Below are positions 36,315-46,648 of a DNA stretch of 64,000 nt, in pieces. Both the position numbers and the translations under genes were made by a program. Origin of the DNA: Collybia mongolica (lineage: Eukaryota; Basidiomycota; Agaricomycetes; Agaricales; Clitocybaceae); contig JAAXNY010000010.1 in the NCBI GenBank assembly GCA_013420905.1, forward strand, positions 3,162,001 to 3,226,000, in the 5' to 3' direction. The stretch's first letter is position 1, and the number at the start of each line of letters is the position of its first letter. Below the pieces are notes generated by a model, which saw nothing but the letters and a program-made list of their open reading frames with translations, did no database searches and was not told where the DNA came from.

Positions 36315-38607
36315 CAAGCTTATGGCCCGTGGCTATGCCACGGCACTGTGGCACTGGGCCATGGTTCATCACAGATCCTCCAGGTTGCTGGGGGCTCTGC
36401 CCCCAGACCCCCCCCTGGAATATTTATCATATCTCATATCTCAATTTTTTAGTCATTACTTTACTTTTATGGAGAAATCTTATATACTATATCCAGCATA
36501 TCCTATAACCCAATGTCCTATAAAACCCCACATCATATCATTTCAGTTGCACCCCCATTCTTGCCCTTATCTTGCAAATTTTTTGGAGCTGGGTATCCTA
36601 CTGCATCCTATTGCACATACCTGGAAACAAATCATATACTCTTAGCTTACCATTTTTATTTCTATCCTATTCATATAGCCCATATCATACTTACAGTCAC
36701 TCTTTATCTCTTAAGGCTCCAATTGTTTCATTTGTTTACTGTTTACCATTTCTGTTTAGTTTACTGACCACCTATCTAAATGGTCACCATGAGTGATGGG
36801 GGGGTGATACTACAGCATGCTGTATTTATATTTACATCATATAACTTCCTATAATTGGCAAATGAAAACTGGCATATATTATAAATATCCATTCCATGGC
36901 TGTTAAGGAGATATGTACTTATATAAAAGACAGCCAAGGCCTCTTAGATTTGTTCAAACTTCATCATTTTTTTTGTTGATGGTCCATTACCATTTACTTA
37001 ATGCATTAATGTTTATTTGAGTCTTTCTGTCCTCAGTGGCCTTCTTGTTATTTGGTAAATGTTTAGTTTACACTGTTTTATAAACAAATACTAAATGGTT
37101 AGAGCCCTATAACCTCCTATACCTACAATTTTTATACTATCACCTCAGTCCTGCTTTCAGATATGGCCCTTTACTATTCCAATCCAGCAGTTAGTCAACC
37201 ACCTTATGCATTATTGTCATATCCTATTTTACCCTGTCTTCCTGGTTTTACAAACCTACTCTTGCACATCCATATTTGTGTTATTGCTATATTTATGTCC
37301 ATATTTCCCCTCTGTAGATAAACAATCATATACATAACTTGGTTGAACTGTAACCCAAAACTGTGGATACAAATAGTCTAAGGTCAGATCCAACATTGTG
37401 TAGTTATTGTCCTACCATATTTGTTAGTTGCCATACATAATCCAGCATAGAAGGGTAATTGATATTGGCTTAATTTAACAAATATCAGTTCTATTCAAAG
37501 TTCTTGAAATCAATTATACTATTTCACTTAATGATTTGCATTGGATTCCAGTTGCTTTAAATATAAGCTTAGGAAGAGGTAGTGATGATCCATGAATAGG
37601 GCTCAAGTATTCATTGGGGTACATGCTGTGGCTCCATCAATTCTGTCATATGCAACAGAATTTATAATGTGGTATGCATACCTTAGCATTTCCATGAATT
37701 ATTTCCAGTATTTTGGAAGAGTTTATATCATTATATTTGGTGGAAAGAGAGTTTTTTTTAGTGTATAATGTATCAGGTTTTAAAACAGGATTTGTAATCT
37801 CAGAATACATTGCATTGATTAAAGGCTTGATGGCAGAATTGATTAGGTAAAGTCATTTCCATGTTTGTCTGTATATTCTTGATTTGTAATTTTATAAGCA
37901 GTAGCACCATTTAAATACCTATTTTACTGTTTTAGTTGAGCATCTGAAACTTGTCAGGCAGGATATACACACAAATAAGTTAAGGATAACAGATAATATT
38001 TGTTGACTTTAGTCCACTTTAGTTGTGATTATCCTGTGCTGTAAAGCAGGTGATTATGTTTGTTTTGAGGCAGGTGACTTAGCATGTGATCATGACCTGG
38101 ATAGAACTTTTTTTATTATAAATATAATGCAATATGATGTAATTAAAATAGGGTTTGTTTGGAATATATTGTGTGAATTAAAGGTTTTATAGCAGAATTG
38201 GTCAGGTAAAAGTCATTTTCATTTTTGTCTGTCTGTAATTTCATGAGCAGTAGCACCATTTGAATGTATTTTTTATAAAATAGTTTGAGCATCTGAAATT
38301 TATGAGGAAGTGTGCATACAGATGGGTTAATATTTATTGATTTTGTGCGCTTTGGAGGTCATGTGACGTGCTGGTTATGTTGTGTTTTGAGGCAGGTGAT
38401 TTGAGCTGGTTTGAGCAGGTGATTTGAGCAGGTGACTTGAGCAGGTGACTTGAGCAGGTGACTTTAACAAATTTTCTTGCTTTGTCATCCTTAGTCAGCA
38501 CTCTACTTAAAAGACAACTTTTCTTTGCTTTGTCAGACTTAGTCAGCGCTTAGTCAGGATTAGTCACAATCAAATTCACATGGCCGTAGTACTTTAATAT
38601 AGACAGA
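36315..38607 (-). mobile_element. Helitron-like element 1 (non-autonomous, 2.3 kb)
   Basis: On the minus strand it begins TCTGTCTATATTAAAG and ends with the perfect hairpin CCGTGGC/GCCACGG followed by GCCATAAGCTTG, abutting the 5' TC of fragment 2 head to tail. No coding frame; AT-rich; contains an approximately 160-bp block repeated about 360 bp apart (near 37810-37970 and 38170-38325) and a short G-C palindrome around 36385-36405. No Rep/helicase. Confidence 0.4.
38399..38463. repeat. 13-bp minisatellite
   Basis: About five units of TTGAGCAGGTGAC, the first ones degenerate, inside the Helitron-like element. Confidence 0.75.
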
Positions 38608-38714
38608 CTATTTGTTATTAATAACATAACATAACAGCGCTGAAAAACTTGTGTCCAACTGGGTTCGAACATGTAGACAAGAACATTATGTAATATATTT
38701 GGCATTCATAACCA

Positions 38715-39553
38715 TTGGGCAAGATGGGCATTTCAGGCCCCAGGCTAAATTGGCCTCAAGTAAGTCACATGACTATGAAGCATGTGCAATGGTCACATTA
38801 CCATTGCCATGTCTTCGTTGGTTCTCTTCAACCACATCAACCAAACCGCCAATGCCAACACCAACACCAACACACCCATGCCGCCAACACCAACACCAAC
38901 GTACTGAACGCCAATCAACAGCACCATAACAACACACAAGACGATGTGGGGCGAAGGGTAGAACAGGACGTGGAACGAGGCAACGACGAGGAAAGGGTGC
39001 CCCAAGGGGCAAAGCGGGGTGAGTCCCACACTGCTGCTCACTTATGCGCTCACCACACAGCATGTCCCCTCCCACTTCAGGAACCCGAGACGAGAATGAC
39101 ATGGCCGCCAACGCCCAGGGTGCCCCGGCACACCTGGAAGACAACAACAACAACAACAACAACAACAAAGACAGCAACAGCAGCAGCAGCAGCGGCACCA
39201 ACAACAGTGTGACAACAACAATGACAACTACAACGAAGACTACCACTACCACCACGAGGACGACAACGACGAGAATGGGGACAATGACAAGAAAAGCGGC
39301 TAGTGCTGTTGCTGCTGAAACCCAGGCTGCTGACGATGTCGCGGGGGCCGACAAGGACGACGGGGGGGCGGGGGCCCCCACCCCCGCCTATATTAAATTA
39401 TCTTATCATATATGTATTATATTTAGTAATAATATATGTTTTATCCTATTACAGTCATCACCCAGTCCTTTATACACCACCAGTCCTTTGTACAGTAGCC
39501 AATATCTCATGCAATTTGTCACATTTCCTACCAAATCAAGTGATAGATTATAG
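38715..39553 (+). other. Conserved low-complexity open frames of element D
   Basis: A frame MGKMGISGPRLNWPQVSHMT (38715-39212) matches the start of the frame in elements A and C. An overlapping frame (39044-39553) carries AAC/ACA-coded Asn and Thr runs and ASAVAAETQAADDVAGADKD, which matches a second frame of the same DNA in A and C. Both readings stay open although D differs from A-C by many base changes. Not clearly coding. Confidence 0.35.
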
Positions 39554-40013
39554 ACACATGTTAGATACATAATTTAACCAATGCCTTTTGTGGTTCTATG
39601 CCATGGTTTGTGGTGGGGGGTCAGTTTGATGCTGTTTGGTGCTAGGCATCAAAAACCTTTCAGTCAAGAGTGTCAACTAACAACTATATTTGAGCTAGAT
39701 TTTGCTTCTATATAGTTGGTACTAACAGTAAGGATTAGTGGACATGGTCTCAAAAGCAGTTCATAGCCTTATTGTGTTTGTAGAGGGTGCCTTTGCTCCT
39801 GGTTCACATTTGTGTGACATGTGTGACAAACCTGGAACGCGTCACGCGACCATCACGACTACACATCCAAAGTGCATCAAACATAGATTCATCGATAAGG
39901 GATAGATCTTGTAGATAATGGTGGTGAGATGAGCAGCAGGGTGGCCTCATGCACATACTCACATCCTATTACCAATCCAATCCATCATGCCTGATATCCG
40001 GCCTGTTCTTTGA

Positions 40014-42227
40014 ATGGTTGGGACAGCAAAATCTGAAGAGCACAAACAGCAAGTTGAATGTGAGGAGGTTGATGTTGTGATGGCAAGGGCTGTTGAGCTG
40101 TACTTGAGTGCACAGCAGGTGCAAGGGAGTGGGGGGAAGATGGGCTATCGAAAGGTATGTGAGAAGGTGGAGGAGGATTATCGAAAGGAGACTGGGCGGA
40201 CAGTGAAGTTCAACCACAATACACTGGCAAATCATGTCAAGGGAAGGAAATCACTCAGTGAGTTTAATGCCAAAAAATTGTGGCTCACCAAGGAAGAAGC
40301 AGAGGTTGTCATCAAGTACACTCTGGAGCAGGCAGCTCGTGGATTTCCCCTCAGTCACCGCCACATGAAGGAACATGTTGAGGCCATTCTGTATGGTCGT
40401 CTAGGCGACAAATTTCCTACCACTGGTCTTGGACACAACTGGACACATTGGTTTGTCACAGCACATAGTGATAGATTACAGACAGGCTGGGCACGCCAAT
40501 TGGATTCCAAGTGTGGACGTGCCGTCAATGCCGCAAATGATAGTGCATGGTTCAAAGTTCTTGGTGACACTATTGAGGGTGTTGATGAAGAATGTATTTG
40601 GGCTGCCGATAAGAGTGGATTTCAGACAGGTGGTACTTTTTGTGAATGGGTTATTGGTCAAGCAGGGAAATCTGTTCAATATCAGCAACAAGATGGCAAT
40701 CATGAAAATATCACTGTCATCGTAACCATTGGAGCTGATGGAACAAGCATTCCACCAGCTGTGATCTTCAAAGGCAAAAGCTATCTACCAGAGTGGAAAC
40801 AAGATAATCCACTTGAAGCATTGTAAGTATCTTGATCAAACAAATCTGAAATCACTCACAAAATAATCACATTGGGGCCGGGATACTCCAAAAAGGGTTG
40901 GACAGATGGCAAAATTGGTTGGGCATGGATTGAAGACTTTGATAAGAAAACCTCTGCAAAAGCAAGAGGGAGAAGACATGTCCTTCTTGTGGATGGCCAC
41001 AATTCACACTACACTTTTGATTTCCTGGATTACACACGCAAACATGGCATTGATGTACTGTGTTATCCTTCGCATACCACTCACGTATACCAGGGTCTTG
41101 ACGTTGTGATTTTCAGTGTCCTCAAAAAGTGTTGGACACAGGAACAAGACAAGGTGGAACAAGAAACTGGCACCTTAGTATCAAAGACAAATTTCTTGGC
41201 TATCTATGGTGCTGCTCATGTACATGCACTCACACCTGAAAAAATCTGTGCCGCCTTTCGAAAGACTGGTGTTGTCCCATTTAACCCAAACATCTTGACA
41301 GAGGAGCAGATGGCACCCAGCCGCGAGACATCCCTCCAGGCAAACATGCCCCTTCCTTTTTCAACACCAGTAAAAATCATCACCAATGCATTTACGCTTC
41401 TGGCAAAAAAGCAGGCATGTGAGCGAGGGAACCTTGATTCAGATGAAGAACTGATGGAAGAAGACAAACCTTTGAATATCCCTGAAACACTTGTCAATAC
41501 CTTTGCACAATTGTCTGAAAGCTCTCTGCACCTGCTCTTCTCCAAGAAACCTATCACCTCAGATACACAGCTGCCCAATTTCAACACCTTCCTCATGTTG
41601 CCAGTCAAGTGCCATGGTGATTTACTGTCATTTGAGCCACAGAATGAGTGCGAGCAGCTCTTGCAAGCTGCACTTCATGATACCAAGATTCAAGAGGCTT
41701 ATCACAAGGGGCAGCTGAAAGGACAACAGGCAGCAATTATTCTGCAAAATGTGTACTGTGAAAAAGCTCGTCATCAGCTGGCAACACAGGAGAAGAAAAA
41801 GAAGGCAGGGGGGCATAAGAAATTGGTGGGTGATGGAAAACCTAGGCTACTCACCCATGAAGATTTCATACAATGTGTTGCTGATCATGCTCTTGCAATG
41901 CAACAGGAGGCAACTGAAAAGGAGCAATGCAAAGCTAAGAGGAGCAAGCACAGTGAAGCACTGAAGGTGTGGAGGGGGCAGGAGGAGGCCAGGAAGGCCA
42001 GGAATGCTGAGGTTGACAAGCAATACTGCCTTGAGTTGGAGTTATGGGAAAAAGAGAGAGATGCAATGCGAGAAAAGAAGAAAAAACCACAGTGGAATAA
42101 GCCAGCTTGGGGGGCACAAGAACGTCCCATCCCAAAGCCAAAACTTCAGAAGAATGTCCAGGATGGTGGGGAGAGTGCATTGGAGATGAGTAGCAGGGGT
42201 GAAGAGTCCAGCAGCAACAGTGAATGA
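40014..42227 (+). pseudogene. Pogo/DDE_1-type transposase, intron acceptor missing
   Basis: Two exon-like frames, 40014-40826 (270 codons) and about 40872-42227. The first carries helix-turn-helix-like segments (YRKVCEKVEEDYRKETGR, LWLTKEEAEVVIKYTLEQA, GHNWTHWFVTAHSDRL) and ENITVIVTIGADGTSIPPAVIF. The acidic triad reads IWAADKSGF, VLLVDGHNSHYT and YPSHTTHVYQGLDVVIFSVLKK. The C-terminus is Lys/Glu-rich and probably coiled-coil. A donor GTAAGT follows GCATT at 40826, but no AG occurs before the next frame LGPGYSKKGW; the acceptor seems mutated. Otherwise the gene is well preserved. Confidence 0.7.
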
Positions 42228-42466
42228 GGGTTGACAATCTGTCACGCTGGGTGTGACACTGTACAGCTGACTGGGTTTTGCCAAAATTCATTGCTCCGTA
42301 ATCAACCGCATCTAACACAGTTGAAATGTTGTGTAGCTCTCCAAGATTTTATATACAGATACCTGTATACCTATCCCATGGAACCATGTTGAAAATTTGT
42401 ACTAGTAAATATTATATGAAGCCCAACTCTCAATAGGAGTTTGAGTGTACAATGGACCGGGTGATA

Positions 42467-42672
42467 CAGTGGCTCAAAAAACTGCCCCAATGTTTGTACA
42501 TTTTTGAAAGATCAATATGGTATGAAGTGCTGACATAAGCAGGGGACCTGGGGTAATTATGTAAGATACTATGACATCGTGGCTTTCCAATGGACCCTGG
42601 ATCATGTGATTTGGATCAAAACCCATTAAGCTATAGGCCAAACAAAATGATTACTCATTGGGGCAGTTTTTT
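42467..42672 (+). repeat. Left terminal inverted repeat of the Tc1 element
   Basis: Pairs with 43864-44074 with only a few mismatches and one small gap. The outer and inner ends carry the same AAAAAACTGCCCCAAT motif in opposite orientation, likely a pair of transposase-binding sites (inference). Confidence 0.85.
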
Positions 42673-42693
42673 GACCCTCTATTAATTTTCTAT

Positions 42694-43713
42694 CTAATAC
42701 TTTGTATGACCACCTTTTGCCTTTATAACTGCTTGTATCTGCCTGGGCATACTTTCTATCAGGTTTTGGCATACCTCTGGTGGAATTTCACCCCACTCTT
42801 CAGCCAATCTATCCCACAACTCATGTACTCCTTTGGGTGGTGTCGGATATTCTTTAAGACGGCGCTTGAGATGTTCCCAAAGGTGTTCTATTGGATTCAT
42901 GTCAGGGGATTGGGCAGGCCAGCCAAGGACTTGAATGTTGTTGTCTTCAAACCACTGTGTGGCCAGTCCAGATGTGTGTTTGGGGTCGTTATCTTGCTGA
43001 AAGTAGCGCTCGCCATCCACCATTTCCAACTTCTCAAAACTTTCCTGAACTCCACTCTCCAAAATTTCACAGTATTGAACCTTGTCCATGTTCCCCTGCA
43101 CCTCTATGAGCTTTCCCACTCCATTCCACCCCATACAACCCCATACCATGAGGTTTCCTCCTCCTCCATGTTTGACAGTAGGTGATGTTGTTCTATCAGA
43201 TGGTGGTTCTCCCCTTTGTTTCCAGACATAAACCTTTCCATCTGACCCAATCCTATTGATTTTGGTCTCATCTGTCCATAGAACCCTTTTCCAGTCCTCC
43301 ACAGTCCAGCTTTCATGATATTTTGCAAACTGGAGACGCCGGATGCGATGGGCTCGTTTGAGAAGAGGAGCTTTCCTCTTTGTAGCAGCATAAAATTGAT
43401 TTTCCTTGAGTGCATTTCTGACTGTCTGGGGTGTGACAGGATTGGGGATGATGCCATTGATGAATTGGGTAGCCTGAACTGCATTATCAAGCTTCCCTGA
43501 CTTGATTTGACGAATAATTGACTGTTTGTCACGAACAGACAGCTTGGAGGGGCGGCCACCAAGGTTGTTTTCTTTGTTTCCATCCACATCTTTGCTGATC
43601 CTACTGATGGTACCCTTCCCTAGACCAGTTTTCTCCTTGATTTGACACTGAGAATAGCCCTCATTGAGGAGAGAAACAACAGTATTGTGCTGAGCAGTAG
43701 AAATGGCTTTCAT
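42694..43713 (-). CDS. Tc1-type DD34E transposase
   Basis: 339 residues without interruption from ATG 43713. The N-terminal DNA-binding part has two helix-turn-helix regions (STAQHNTVVSLLNEGYSQCQ; GRPSKLSVRDKQSIIRQIK). The catalytic triad is VLWTDETKINRIGSDG, YFQQDNDPKHTS and PAQSPDMNPIEHLWEHLK; counting from the second Asp to the Glu gives 34 intervening residues, the DD34E spacing of Tc1. Length and motifs are those of a full enzyme, which cuts and pastes the element at TA dinucleotides. With near-identical terminal repeats this is the youngest-looking element in the window. Confidence 0.93.
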   Translation of the reverse strand: MKAISTAQHNTVVSLLNEGYSQCQIKEKTGLGKGTISRISKDVDGNKENNLGGRPSKLSVRDKQSIIRQIKSGKLDNAVQATQFINGIIPNPVTPQTVRNALKENQFYAATKRKAPLLKRAHRIRRLQFAKYHESWTVEDWKRVLWTDETKINRIGSDGKVYVWKQRGEPPSDRTTSPTVKHGGGGNLMVWGCMGWNGVGKLIEVQGNMDKVQYCEILESGVQESFEKLEMVDGERYFQQDNDPKHTSGLATQWFEDNNIQVLGWPAQSPDMNPIEHLWEHLKRRLKEYPTPPKGVHELWDRLAEEWGEIPPEVCQNLIESMPRQIQAVIKAKGGHTKY

Positions 43714-43863
43714 GATGGTGGTAAGAGGTCAAGAAGATGATTGAACCAATTCCAACATGTCAAATTGATACAAATAAAGTCACATGACATTGTTTATTCT
43801 TCCCACAGTCCATAATGTTCTTGCATTGGATCATAAATGCCAGAATAATGGAAAATAAGATAA

Positions 43864-44074
43864 GGGTCAAAAAACTGCCCCAATAAGTAACCATTTTGTT
43901 TGGCTTATAGCTTAATGGATATTGATCCAAATCACATGATCCAGGGTCCATTGGAAAGCCACGATGTCATAGTATCTTACATAATTACCCCAGGTCCCCT
44001 GCTTATGTCAGCACTTCATACCATATTGATCTTTCAAAAATGTACAAACATTGGGGCAGTTTTTTGAGCCACTG
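43864..44074 (-). repeat. Right terminal inverted repeat of the Tc1 element
   Basis: Inverse copy of the left repeat, ending GAGCCACTG next to the TA duplication. Confidence 0.85.
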
Positions 44075-44285
44075 TAACTGTAATTATATAGATTGTTAGT
44101 AAGTAAAAGAGTAATTATAAGTAAGTACTTTATAATAAAAGAAAGTAGGTGAGTCTGTGCGGACTCTGTGGAGTCCACACGGAGTCCACGCGGAGTCCAT
44201 GCAGAGTCCGCACAGACTTTTGCAGTCTGCACGGAGTCCACAAGGACATGTGGGGGAGTGTAAAGTACAGTGTAAAAGCATCACA

Positions 44286-45437
44286 TTAGTTTGTAACATG
44301 TGAGGTAGTAGCATTGTCTGCCACCCAGTCATAATAGAGAACACGTTCATCATTAAAATCTGAGTCCTTATATGAATTGAAGTTACTATGCTGTCCCTCT
44401 TCATCTACACTGAAGGTAATTTCTTCTTCTCCTATATTCGCCTCCTCTTTATGGAATCTCTTCTTCTGTTTCCCCTTAAGATTATCATCCACTTTTCTCT
44501 TCCCTTTTGGATTGTCCCAACACTTGTCTGGTGAATGTCCAAATTTATGACAAATTTTGCACCTGGACTTCCCAAGGTGTGCACAGTTGTGGGTGTTGTG
44601 ATTATCTCGTCCACAATGGTTACAATGCATATTCCCTTTTGCATTTGTAGATGTAGATGGAGCAATCCTGTGGGTGAGCTTCTGCAAATGTGTGGCTTGA
44701 TTCATTGCAATTTGTTCATTATTATTATGTATAGAGGCTCTGGTCTTGCATTGATGGTATTCCTCTATGAGAATGCCTATGAACTGCTGAGAGCTCATGA
44801 GCTTCTTAGGATCAATCTCAGTAACCCCTTTTCTGCCTCCAACATACGACTCAGTGAACATGTCCCAGGAGAGTGGGAGTGATGACGAGATGATGACCTT
44901 GAAGAGGGGATCTGATATCTTGAAGTCATCATTGTCCAGGAGGTTAATGTGCTCCCAGTACCCCTTTAATTTCTGGAAGTGTTCACTGATGTTCATATTG
45001 TCATTGGCTGATGTTTGAAAGAGGCTGCGTATGATAGAGATGATGGTCTGATGTCCTTTGGAATCATGTACCTGTTTGAACATGGCTTTCAAGGTGTCGC
45101 ATCTTGAGACATGCATCATTTCAGATGTGGATATGTTAGTGGTGATGAGAACTTGGGCATAGTTATTGTTGTAAGTCCAATTCTCAGCACTTGGTTCTTC
45201 ACCAGGTTTGATAATATTCCCATTCACATACCCTTTGACTTTGCACATCTGTAAGACACGCTTCATGCACTCGTGCCAAGCGATCCAGTTTTTGGCATTG
45301 AGAGGTTTGCTTAGCTTCAAAATTGATGTTGCTAATTTCGTATTGACTTGCATGATAGAAGGGAATTCACTGAATAGGCTAGCATGTTCGTTGTCACCTG
45401 ATTGTTCAGTATTTGGTGCAGGCTGGGTGTTGGACAT
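44286..45437 (-). CDS. Copia gag-like polyprotein N-terminus
   Basis: 383 codons from ATG 45437 (MSNTQPAPNTEQSGDNEHAS). The gag region reads LNAKNWIAWHECMKRVLQMC and FKQVHDSKGHQTIISIIRSLFQTSA, the UBN2-type pattern of Copia gag. Two CCHC zinc knuckles follow (CNHCGRDNHNTHNC and CKICHKFGHSPDKC), then an acidic stretch and the protease-like start DWVADNATTSHV. The frame ends in a TAA just before the element D junction, whereas the pol remnant beyond D continues with protease-like sequence, so gag and pol were one frame. The gag part is intact. Confidence 0.8.
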   Translation of the reverse strand: MSNTQPAPNTEQSGDNEHASLFSEFPSIMQVNTKLATSILKLSKPLNAKNWIAWHECMKRVLQMCKVKGYVNGNIIKPGEEPSAENWTYNNNYAQVLITTNISTSEMMHVSRCDTLKAMFKQVHDSKGHQTIISIIRSLFQTSANDNMNISEHFQKLKGYWEHINLLDNDDFKISDPLFKVIISSSLPLSWDMFTESYVGGRKGVTEIDPKKLMSSQQFIGILIEEYHQCKTRASIHNNNEQIAMNQATHLQKLTHRIAPSTSTNAKGNMHCNHCGRDNHNTHNCAHLGKSRCKICHKFGHSPDKCWDNPKGKRKVDDNLKGKQKKRFHKEEANIGEEEITFSVDEEGQHSNFNSYKDSDFNDERVLYYDWVADNATTSHVTN

Positions 45438-45565
45438 GTTAAAGCAATGTGTTGGTGAATAGGAGGTAATGTATAGGGGCTGATAATGTTGTCAGGAAGG
45501 GAGATGTAAAGTGGAGGAGAATCAAGTATAAGCTTTGATGCGCAGTACTTCTTCAATAAGATACA

Positions 45566-45583
45566 GGTCTGGGGCCCATAACC
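45566..45583 (-). other. Copia primer-binding site (half-tRNA type)
   Basis: Directly after the LTR, the minus strand reads GGTTATGGGCCCCAGACC. This is complementary to the anticodon arm of eukaryotic initiator tRNA-Met (GGGCCCATAACC), the internal-priming site known from Drosophila copia, rather than to a tRNA 3' end. Confidence 0.7.
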
Positions 45584-45739
45584 TGTAAAGATTGGAGATA
45601 GGGAGAATGTGCGATGGTGGTAAGAGAGAGCTATTGATTATTGTCTCATATGCACTCTTGGTGCTTATATACTTGTACATGCCATGTCTTGTACTAATAA
45701 TACATCTATGGCTGACTGTGTGAGGCTTGTATCCCAACA
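45584..45739 (-). repeat. 5' LTR of the Copia element
   Basis: On the minus strand it begins TGTTGGGATACAAGCCTCAC and ends CCAATCTTTACA, next to the primer-binding site. 156 bp, short as in many fungal Copia elements; about 130 bp are repeated at 25421-25551. Confidence 0.7.
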
Positions 45740-46648
45740 CTTGTTCCTACACATTAACACTACAATCTGTTTAATCCAGATTTTCTGGCTGTTGCAGCAA
45801 TGTTTCAGAACAGCCCTGCTTGGTGTGACTTCTCTACAAAAGAAAAAGGTTTCGAAAAATCTATATTTAAAATTTTCTTGGGAGTAAAATTCTGAGTTAT
45901 GTGATTGTGGAAGCTGGAAAATGCAAAACATTCTCTCCAGTGAATTTGTTAGTCTATTTACAGTCCGATTACGTTTATTTACCGGCAGCTATTTGGATCA
46001 GTACGCGAAATTACTAAGCATTGCCCACCAAGGTTAGTGAGAGCATGTAAGGGTTCCACCTACTGTCCTGATACGACCTACTCTTCAGTCACACGTCACA
46101 ATGGTCTGTGAAGTGAAGAGATATGGCCCATGTCATTGGTCACAACGAGCTTTGAAGACCGTGACGAAAATCACTTGAAAATTTCCTAAAAGGGAATATT
46201 CACAGCTAAAAAATTTCTAAATCTACTCCTCGTCGCTGCCGTCATTCGCAACCCAAAAACTCGACGAATAGAGGATGTTTGCATGCTTCTTGTGCTTACC
46301 ACGTCCTTCTACAGCTTGGCAACCCTGAGTTGCATCAATGATCTCGCCATTAACGGATTCCCTTGAAGCACTCTCTGCATCAGCAGTTGACACAAGGCCC
46401 CCTTCCTCCCCCACTATGTACAGCTTGTCATTGTCATCACAATCCATAGAGTCGGCGCATTGTGTGTGTGCAGAAATGACGTCAGCCATGGGAACTTCAC
46501 TGTCATCACCATGAATATCAATAGCACTCTTGTTGAGATCCTCCAACTCTTCTTGTTGGGAAGTAAGTGTTGGTAGAAGATGGTGCGGTATGCCACCTTG
46601 TGAACGCGGCTGCATGATCTCAGCCCAAAAAGCTGGGTCCACCGTAAC

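Larger units (their letters stand above)
42467..44074 (-). mobile_element. Tc1/mariner transposon, apparently intact, 1608 bp
   Basis: Flanked by TA (42465-42466, 44075-44076). Terminal inverted repeats of about 205 bp, nearly identical, begin CAGTGGCTCAAAAAACTGCC. The inner end of each repeat has an inverted copy of the terminal motif (GGGTCAAAAAACTGCCCCAAT). It carries one intact transposase gene. Inserted in the right terminal repeat of the pogo-like element. Confidence 0.93.
39452..44080 (+). mobile_element. Pogo-like DNA transposon inside element D, itself interrupted by Tc1
   Basis: Left end CAGTCATCACCCAGTCC and right end (read inward, Tc1 removed) CAGTTATCACCCGGTCC, about 26 bp of imperfect inverted repeat. 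TA is duplicated at 39450-39451 and 44081-44082. The ends coincide exactly with a gap in the alignment to elements A and C (cctattaattatag), which gives independent support. About 3.0 kb after removal of the Tc1. Confidence 0.8.
35759..44270 (+). mobile_element. Element D: largest member of the 8-bp-TSD family, with nested insertions
   Basis: Left end GAGGTCTTTACACTAAGCCA, right end (read inward) CTGTACTTTACACTCCCCCA. A perfect 8-bp duplication tgtaaaag lies at 35751-35758 and 44271-44278. Subterminal arrays use GCGGACTC/GAGTCCGC motifs instead of the GGAATTCC motifs of A-C. It shares with A-C the tattactaatcagattact block and the low-complexity core (about 38615-39451). About 7.2 of its 8.5 kb is inserted material: two Helitron-like pieces and a pogo-like element with a Tc1 inside. 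Confidence 0.8.
33095..45739 (-). mobile_element. Ty1/Copia retrotransposon, split by element D
   Basis: Reading right to left: 5' LTR (45739-45584), primer-binding site, gag (45437-44286), element D (44270-35759, TSD tgtaaaag on both sides), then protease/integrase/RT/RNase H remnants down to about 33095. No 3' LTR was found, so the 3' end is lost or replaced by the unclassified stretch at 32.5-33.1 kb. Confidence 0.8.

Noticed and set aside
36380..36415. GGGGGCTCTGCCCCC palindrome as an rRNA or terminator hairpin
   Set aside because: No ribosomal sequence around it; a short GC palindrome inside a Helitron-like piece.
36322..36796. Hydrophobic plus-strand frames in element D
   Set aside because: AT-rich non-coding sequence of the Helitron-like insertion; overlapping frames with no motif.
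45584..45739. Treating the 25421 and 45584 copies as the two LTRs of one Copia element
   Set aside because: The 25-kb copy lies beyond the YR element, has a different outer end and no adjoining Copia sequence; it is better read as a separate LTR remnant.
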